Source: CAVQJU01 sp963754955
GTDB lineage: Bacteria; Acidobacteriota; Vicinamibacteria; Vicinamibacterales; CAVVIG01
NCBI GenBank assembly: GCA_963754955.1
Contig: CAVWHY010000002.1
Span: 60,708 to 124,707, forward strand
Reading direction: 5' to 3'
DNA: 64,000 nucleotides
Shown: positions 58,526 to 64,000 of the stretch, one piece after another
Position numbering within the stretch: the stretch's first letter is position 1
Layout of the letters: every line of letters begins with the position of its first letter
The notes under the pieces: model-generated
Seen by the model: only the letters and a program-made list of their open reading frames with translations
Databases searched by the model: none
What the model was told of the DNA's origin: nothing
Made by a program: the position numbers and the translations under genes

Positions 58526-60353
58526 CTACGCTGCCGGCGTCGGGACCAGCGAGATGTAGGAACGCTGTTGTTGCGGCGGCGGCACCTTGTCGGCCGCCGG
58601 CGGCTCGGGCATGTCGCCCGTGTCCGGGCGCAGGAACTGATGCTGGTGCGGCTTGACCGTCGCCAGCAGTTCCTTCCGCGTCTTGATGTTCAGCGGCCGG
58701 CCGATGTGAATCTTGCCCATCTTCGCCATCAGCTTCTCGGGCAGCGCGTTGGCGAACATGAACATCGGCCACGTGAAGCCGGGCCCGTTCAGCTTGCGCA
58801 GCTTCCACGCCCAGAGCCCGATCGCGCCGAGCCGCCACACCGTCGGCGCCCACCAGCTGGCCTGACCCGGGACGCAGGTTCATCTTCCAGCACTTCATCA
58901 TCAGCTGCCACTGCAGCGGCGTCAGCTCGCGCGTCTCGGAGACGCCTTTCTTCGACTCCATGCGCGTGTCGTGGAGCGGCGTGAAGATCGACGGGATGAA
59001 GAACGCGAACAGGCCGCGGCGCTCGACTTCGTAAATCAGATCGAGCGTGTCCTTGACGTCCTCGTCGGTCTCGCCGGGGTTGCCGATGATGAGCGTCATC
59101 GCCGGGAACCAGTTGTTCTTGTTCATCACCTCGAGGCCGCGGATGACCACGCTCGGCCATTCGTCGATCGGGAACGGCACGCCCTTGCTCGGCATGATCT
59201 GCTTCGCCATCCGCACCGAGCCGGTTTCGAGGCCGATGAGCGGCACGAGCGCCTTGTTCTTCGGATGCGTGCTCAGGTACGGGAGATGAATCGGGCTCTT
59301 GTCGAGCAGACGTCGGAGATCTGCTCGATCATGACCGGATCGACGACGGCCGGCGCGATCGTCGAGTGGCTCAGCACGTGCTGCTCGACGCCGGGCGTTT
59401 CGCACGACCGACTTGTAGAGATCGACGCAGCGCTTCGCGGTTCGGGAAGTAGAACGGCGTGTCCGTGTGCACCTGGCCCCAGATGAACATGTCCTCGGTG
59501 GCCAGCGAGATCTGCTTGTTGCCGTCGCGCACGTTGGCGCGCACGGCCGCCATGATCTTGTCCTTCGGCATGTCGATCTGCGGGTTGAGATCGGGCACGC
59601 AGAACTGGCAGCGCCGGCCGCATCCGGTCGTCATCTCGACGACGCCGAACGTCGTGCGCTTGTCGGGAAAGAGGATCTCGTCGCGATCCTTCGGATGCAC
59701 GACGTCGATCTGCTTCGGCAGGTCCTCGCCCGCGAATCGCCTTGTCGAACAGCTTCAGCACGTCGGCCGACTCGCTCCGTCCCTCGACGACGCAGTCGAC
59801 GCTCAGCGCTTCCCAGGAGTTGGTCTGCGTGATCTGCCAGCCGCCCGAGCCGCCGACGATCACCTTGAAGTGCTCGCGGTTCGGGTTGGCCTTGATGGCC
59901 GTCGAACAACTCCAGCGCGTAGTGCGAGTTGATCGGCTGCTTCGACGACCCGAAGATCGACGTGTAGACGCCGGCGGCGAACGTCACGCCGAGCGGGTTG
60001 TGCGTCGAGACCGCGACGACGCGCGTGTCGGGCCCGATGAACTTGTCGAGGTCGTCGGGATAGCAGCACGCGATGTCGCTGGCCGGGTAGTGGCGCAGCA
60101 GCGACGCTTCGAGCACGCGCACGCCGGCCGGCATGTAGCGCGCCGAGCCGTCCGCGTTGTATTCGACGTTCCGCCAGGTCGGGTATTTCCTGTTGAGGAT
60201 GCCCTCGAGCCACATCGGCAGCGAGGCCATGCTCATCTGGATGAAGTACCCGGCGTGGTCGATGATTTCCGTCAGGGGGGCTGTCAGAACGATTCGAGCG
60301 CCTCGTACAGCAGTGCCCGGGCCCGGCGTTGTCTCGGAAGTCGCAGTGTGCAT
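58526..60353 (-). CDS. B12-binding-domain radical SAM protein (heavily frameshifted)
   Basis: The N-terminal part (RIVLTAPLTEIIDHAGYFIQ, VVAVSTHNPLGVTFAAGVY) looks like a cobalamin-binding Rossmann domain. The radical SAM motif CxxxCxxC is CGRRCQFC. Downstream parts (LIGLETGSVRMAKQIMPSKG, ALTLIIGNPGETDEDVKDTLDLI read as MTLIIGNPGETDEDV) and a C-terminal region (KMGKIHIGRPLNIKTRKELL) follow. About five single-base shifts are needed. Members modify lipids, cofactors or natural products; the target here is unknown. The start is uncertain. Confidence 0.75.
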
Positions 60354-60437
60354 AAGAGTAATGGACGATCAGGCGCTGGCCGTAGTGCAACTACCGTAAA
60401 CCAGCCGCCGTCAGAGGTCAATGCGGAGGGCGGAGAC

Positions 60438-60516
60438 GGTTCACGGTTCAGGGTTCAAAGTTCAAGGTTCTGGATTGCCGGAACTCCCGAACCCTGAACC
60501 CTGAACCGTGAACCGT
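60438..60516. repeat. Inverted array of 7-bp tandem repeats
   Basis: Five GGTTCAN-type heptamers (60438-60472) are followed by a short spacer and five GAACCNN-type units (60481-60516) in reverse sense. The unit matches the array between infB and rbfA. It fills most of the 172-bp gap between two minus-strand genes (60354-60525), where no gene is seen. Confidence 0.9.
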
Positions 60517-60525
60517 TGAGCTCGC

Positions 60526-61246
60526 CTAGTTCACCGCGAAGCAGTACAGCAGTCCCGCGCCGCCCGTGCTGACCAGGTTTTCCTGGCTGCAGCCGCGGCT
60601 GGCGTGCGTCGGAGTTCCACGAACCGTTGCCGCCGCCCTGCTTGTCGGAGTGGCCGAGCTGGGCCGTGCCCATGCTGTTGCTCGTCCAGTTGTTGCACGT
60701 GTGGTCCATGCGCGTCGGTGTACGCACGGCCGTCAGGCTGCGAGCCGGTCAGGATGTCGTGCTGGTTCGGCATGTCGCCGACGCCGTTGACGATGCCCTT
60801 GCTTCTCGGTCAGCGAGAGCTGCTTTGCCGAACGCGACGCCGAGGCGCGCGTCGTTGATGTCGTCGCCGTGAATCTGCGCGACGCCCCGGCCGATCATCT
60901 GGCCGTGCGCGTTGTACCACGGGCCGTTGCCGATGCGGTCGCGCGCGTTGACGGCGCCGGCGCCCTGCGTGCTCATGTAGGCGTGCCAGGTGACCGGCGC
61001 GCCGCGTCCGGCCGCGGTGGCGAGCTGCTGGCAGTACGCGTCGGCGCCGGCGAGGCCGCCGTAGTTCGCGCCGTCGCCCTTGGGGACGCTGGTGATGAAG
61101 AAGGACATCGGCGGCGGAGGACCTGCGGGACCGCGTCCCTGTCCGCCCGCCGGCGCCTGCGCGAGCACGAGATACGAGCCCGCGAGCAGCGCGATCGTGA
61201 GGGCCGCGAGATGTGTTTTCAGTCTTGACAGGTGTCTCATAGGCAT
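60526..61246 (-). CDS. Secreted lectin/endostatin-like domain protein (frameshifted)
   Basis: A signal peptide (LAALTIALLAGSYLVLAQ) leads into NYGGLAGADAYCQQLATAAG and VTWHAYMSTQGAGAVNARDRIGNGPWYN, which resemble the bacterial DUF1554/endostatin-like C-type lectin fold. Later parts carry Cys residues (DHTCNNWTSNSMGTAQ, ASRGCSQENL, GLLYCFAVN) in typical spacing. Shifts near 60800, 60715 and 60610 join these. It may be exposed at the cell surface. It is divergent from the TonB receptor. Confidence 0.65.
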
Positions 61247-61403
61247 TCTCTCGTCGTTGTCGAGGCGACCAGGATGGCCGCTCGCATGCGCGCGGATCTT
61301 ACCCGACGCAGGCGCCTCCGTCCAATTGGTGGGCGCGGGCTGAGCGTTTTCGCAGGCAATTCCCGCGGTCCGTGTCCCCGCCTGCGGTCCACGGCAGGGG
61401 TCC

Positions 61404-61433
61404 TTGACCCGACCAATTCGGTCGGACTATGCT
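61404..61433 (+). promoter_or_regulatory. Sigma-70-type promoter for the TonB receptor
   Basis: TTGACC and TATGCT are separated by 18 bp. The spacer holds an inverted repeat (CCGACC-AATTC-GGTCGG), which may be an operator. Confidence 0.6.
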
Positions 61434-61445
61434 GTGTTTCTGAAA

Positions 61446-61473
61446 GTGAGACTCAGTCTCACATAAGTGAGAC
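61446..61473 (+). promoter_or_regulatory. Fur-box-like palindrome at the TonB receptor promoter
   Basis: GTGAGACTCAGTCTCAC is a perfect palindrome (7-bp arms, 3-bp centre), and a third GTGAGAC copy lies at 61467-61473. The core TGAGA-N5-TCTCA has the same form as Fur boxes of GC-rich bacteria. It sits at and just after the expected RNA start, where a bound repressor would block the polymerase. Confidence 0.55.
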
Positions 61474-61498
61474 GTAAGCCCCGGTCACAGGAGCCCGA

Positions 61499-63838
61499 AT
61501 GCGCGCCCGCCACGTCGCCGTCCTCGTCGTCCTCATGTTCGTTCCCACGCGCCTGCGTGCCGCTCAATCACGCCTCTTCACCACTCGTCCTCAGCGGGCA
61601 CGTGGTCGACATGACGCACGCGCCGGTCATGGGCGCGAGCGTCACGATCGCGTTCGAAGATCGGGCGGGCGCTCCGGTCGTGGTCGATCACCGATCAGGG
61701 CGGCACCTTCACCGCGCCGCTCGCTCCCGGTCGCTACACGGTGCGCGTGATGGTCGAAGGGTTTCGCGAGAGCGTTCAGGACATCACGCTCCGGGACGCG
61801 CTCGACGCAAACGAAGGAGTTCGTGCTGGACGTCGAAGGCTTCAAGGACTCGGTGACGGTGAGCGCGCCGGCGGGCTATACCGTGCCCGCGATCTCTTCG
61901 GCCACGAAAACACCGACACCGCTGCGCGACGTGCCGCAGTCGGTGACCGTCGTGACGAAGGAGCTCATCAAGGACCAGATGATGATGAGCGTCGGCGACG
62001 TCATGCGCTACGTCCCCGGCATCGGCGTCCACCAGGGCGAGAACAATCGCGACCAGGTCATCATCCGCGGCAACAGCTCCTCGGCCGACTTCTTCGTCGA
62101 CGGCGTGCGCGACGACGTGCAGTACTACCGCGACCTGTACAACGTGGATCGCGTCGAAGCGTTGAAGGGCCCCAACGCGATGATCTTCGGCCGCGGCGGC
62201 GGCGGGGGCGTCGTGAACCGCGTCTTCAAGGAAGCGCTGTTCATGCCGCATTACGAAGTCAACGTACAGGGCGGCGAGTACGGCAACAAGCGGCTGACGG
62301 CGGACCTCGACCAGCCCGTGAACGACAAGGTCGCCCTTCGCGTGAACGGCATGATCGAACATTCGGACAGCTTCCGGAACGGCGTCGACCTCGAGTCGAT
62401 ACGGCGTCACGCCGACGGTCACCTTCGCGGCCAGCGATCGGACGAAGGTCGTCGCCTCCTACGAATATCTGAACGACGCTCGTGTGGCCGATCGCGGCAT
62501 CCCGTCGTTTCAGGGCCGGCCCGTCGATGTGGACCGCTCGACGTTCTACGGCAACCCGGCGGACAGCGACGTCCGCGCCCGCGTCAACGTCGCCTCGGCC
62601 ACCGTCGAGCATCGAGCTACGAGCCTCACGTTCCGCAATCGCACGATGGTGGGCAACTACGATCGCGGATATCAGAACTACGTGCCGGGTGCGGTGACGC
62701 CGAATCAGCAGCAGGTGGCGTTGACGGCGTACAACAACGCCACCGACAGGACGAACGTGTTCAACCAGACCGACGTGACGTCCATCGCGTCCACCGGCTC
62801 GCTCCGGCACACGCTGCTCGCCGGCGCTGAAGTCGGCCGCCAGATGACGGACAACTTCCGCAACACCGGGTTCTTCAACAACACCGCCACGACGATCCTG
62901 GTTCCGTACGGTGCGCCGACGATCACCACGCCGGTCGACGTACCGGCAGAGCGCGACGGATGCCGACAACCACGTGCGCACCAACGTCGCGGCGACGTAC
63001 GTGCAGGATCAGGTCGAGGTTTCGCCGCACGTGCAGCTGCTCGGCGGCGTCCGCTACGATCGTTTCGATCTCGAGTACCACAACAACCGGAACGGGGACA
63101 CGCTCGGCCGCGTCGACAACCTCGTCTCGCCCCGGGCCGGCATCGTCTTCAAGCCCGTCGTTCCGGTGTCGGTGTACGGGAACTACAGCGTCTCGTATCT
63201 CCCGAGCTCCGGCGACCAGTTCTCGTCGCTGACGGTCATCACGGAGCAGGTCGAGCCCGAGCAGTTCACGAACTACGAGGTCGGGCGCGAAATGGGACGT
63301 GCGGCCCGCGCTCTCGCTGACGACCGCGGTGTACCGCCTGGATCGCACCAATACCAGAGCGACCGATCCCAACGATCCCACGCGCATCGTGCAGACCGGA
63401 AGCCAGCGCACCAACGGCTACGAGCTGGGCATCAACGGCGCGCTCACGCCGGCCTGGAAGATCGCCGGCGGCTACGCCTATCAGAACGCGTTCGTCACCA
63501 GCGCCACCGCGGCCGCACGCGCGGGCGCCATCGTCGGGCAGGTCCCGCGCAACACGTTCTCGCTCTGGAACAACTACCAGGTCCACCCGAGGGTCGGCGT
63601 CGGACTCGGCGTGCTGTACCGCAGCGACATGTTCGCCACGATCGACAACACCGTGGTCCTGCCCGCCGACACCCGCGCGGATGTCGCGGCGTTCGTTCGG
63701 CTGTCACGCGACGTCCGGCTGCAGCTGAACGTCGAGAATCTGTTCGACGCGAACTACTACACGAACGCCGACAGCAACACGAACATCTCGTTCGGATTCC
63801 CTCGCGCCGTGCGCGTCGGTGTGACGACGGCGTTCTAG
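61499..63838 (+). CDS. TonB-dependent siderophore-type receptor (heavily frameshifted)
   Basis: A signal peptide (VAVLVVLMFVPTRLRAAQ) is followed by a carboxypeptidase-regulatory-like domain (VVDMTHAPVMGASVTIAFED, PGRYTVRVMVEGF). A plug domain follows (PTPLRDVPQSVTVVTKELIKDQ, GNSSSADFFVDGVRDDVQYYRDLYNVDRVEALKGPNAMIFGRGGGGGVVN; ends only), then a beta barrel ending LRLQLNVENLFDANYY and the terminal VGVTTAF strand. The plug and barrel match siderophore receptors of the Fiu/FhuE type. At least six shifts (near 61590, 61690, 61810, 62400, 62945, 63295) are needed. Iron regulation is suggested by the upstream palindrome. Confidence 0.85.
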
Positions 63839-63843
63839 AGTGC

Positions 63844-63896
63844 GTAGCGTCCGCCTTCAGGTGGACGTCACCCGGCCGGCTGAAGCGGGGCGCTAC
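63844..63896. repeat. REP-like palindromic element, family 1, copy 2
   Basis: GTAGCGTCCGCCTTCAGGTG-GACGTC followed by CCGGCCGGCTGAAGCGGGGC-GCTAC matches the element at 16207-16258 with a few changes. It lies 5 bp after the receptor stop. Confidence 0.88.
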
Positions 63897-63948
63897 GTGA
63901 TCGGCCTGCCATGAGCGAGGCCTCAATGGGTGCTGGGGCCGAGTCGAA

Positions 63949-64000
63949 TGGTGCGGAAGCGGGGATTTGAACCCCGACCCGATTGCTCGGACTAGCTCCT
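63949..64000 (-). tRNA. tRNA-Leu (NAG anticodon), 3' part, cut by window end
   Basis: On the minus strand the T arm is CGGGG-TTCAAAT-CCCCG, followed by acceptor CTTCCGC, discriminator A and an encoded CCA. The long variable arm (CCGA-GCAA-TCGG) shows a class II tRNA. The preceding AGGA-GCTAG fits the 3' side of a Leu anticodon loop (anticodon ending AG) and stem. The 5' half, including the first anticodon base, is outside the window. Confidence 0.85.

Noticed and set aside
60354..60525. Heptamer arrays as a CRISPR array
   Set aside because: Units are only 7 bp with no spacers of constant length and no cas genes in the window.

Overview
The window is a GC-rich bacterial chromosome segment, most likely from an Acidobacteriota lineage (Vicinamibacteria-like). 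The main clue is a secreted protein of the 'VWFA-related Acidobacterial domain' type. A TonB receptor with a carboxypeptidase-regulatory-like N-terminus, an archaeal-type ProRS and DUF4097, M48 and DegP envelope genes agree with this. The taxonomic call is inference; no rRNA gene is present.

Layout. 1-6.3 kb: a type IV pilus cluster with the end of a prepilin peptidase, a PilS-like kinase, PilV/PilW/PilX-like minor pilins, a small secreted coiled-coil protein and a PilR-like sigma-54 activator. 6.3-10.5 kb: aroB, nadB and proS. 10.5-14.5 kb: a HEAT-repeat protein, an OmpA-family porin and tatA-tatC. 14.6-22.4 kb: a C-terminal processing protease, smc, a DUF4097 lipoprotein and an M48 membrane protease. 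22.5-34 kb, minus strand: the translation/RNA-processing run rimP-nusA-infB-rbfA-nrnA-truB-rpsO-pnp, with rimO upstream and a cupredoxin-like gene at the end. 34-43.7 kb: a secreted protein, asnS, a sugar isomerase-like protein, a CYTH-MurU-AmgK-like operon, a MidA-like methyltransferase, a DegP protease and an M24 peptidase. 43.8-52.8 kb: VWFA and PrcB-type secreted proteins, a VOC protein, a YetF/PLP-lyase/alpha-glucan phosphorylase operon, an outer-membrane barrel and a lipoprotein. 52.8-60.4 kb: a large membrane protein, an amino-acid ABC transporter with binding protein and permease fused, a receiver protein, a PCYCGC-motif protein and a B12-type radical SAM enzyme. 60.5-64 kb: a lectin-like secreted protein, a siderophore-type TonB receptor and the 3' end of a tRNA-Leu.

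Two patterns run across the window. The first is a set of short dispersed repeats. Nine loci hold tandem 7-, 8- or 9-bp units, several built as head-to-head inverted arrays; two of these lie inside conserved genes (nadB, rimO). Two further palindromic REP-like families sit at gene 3' ends, and in some cases supply the stop codon. The second is a large number of single-base frameshifts in otherwise conserved genes. They are dense at 0.6-13 kb and 54-63.5 kb and nearly absent between 13.4 and 30.8 kb. This looks like uneven consensus quality rather than true gene decay, so broken genes are annotated here as whole loci.

Regulatory signals that can be read include a -24/-12 (sigma-54) candidate before the minor pilin genes, sigma-70-like promoters before tatA, smc and the TonB receptor, a Fur-box-like palindrome at the receptor, and two intrinsic terminators.
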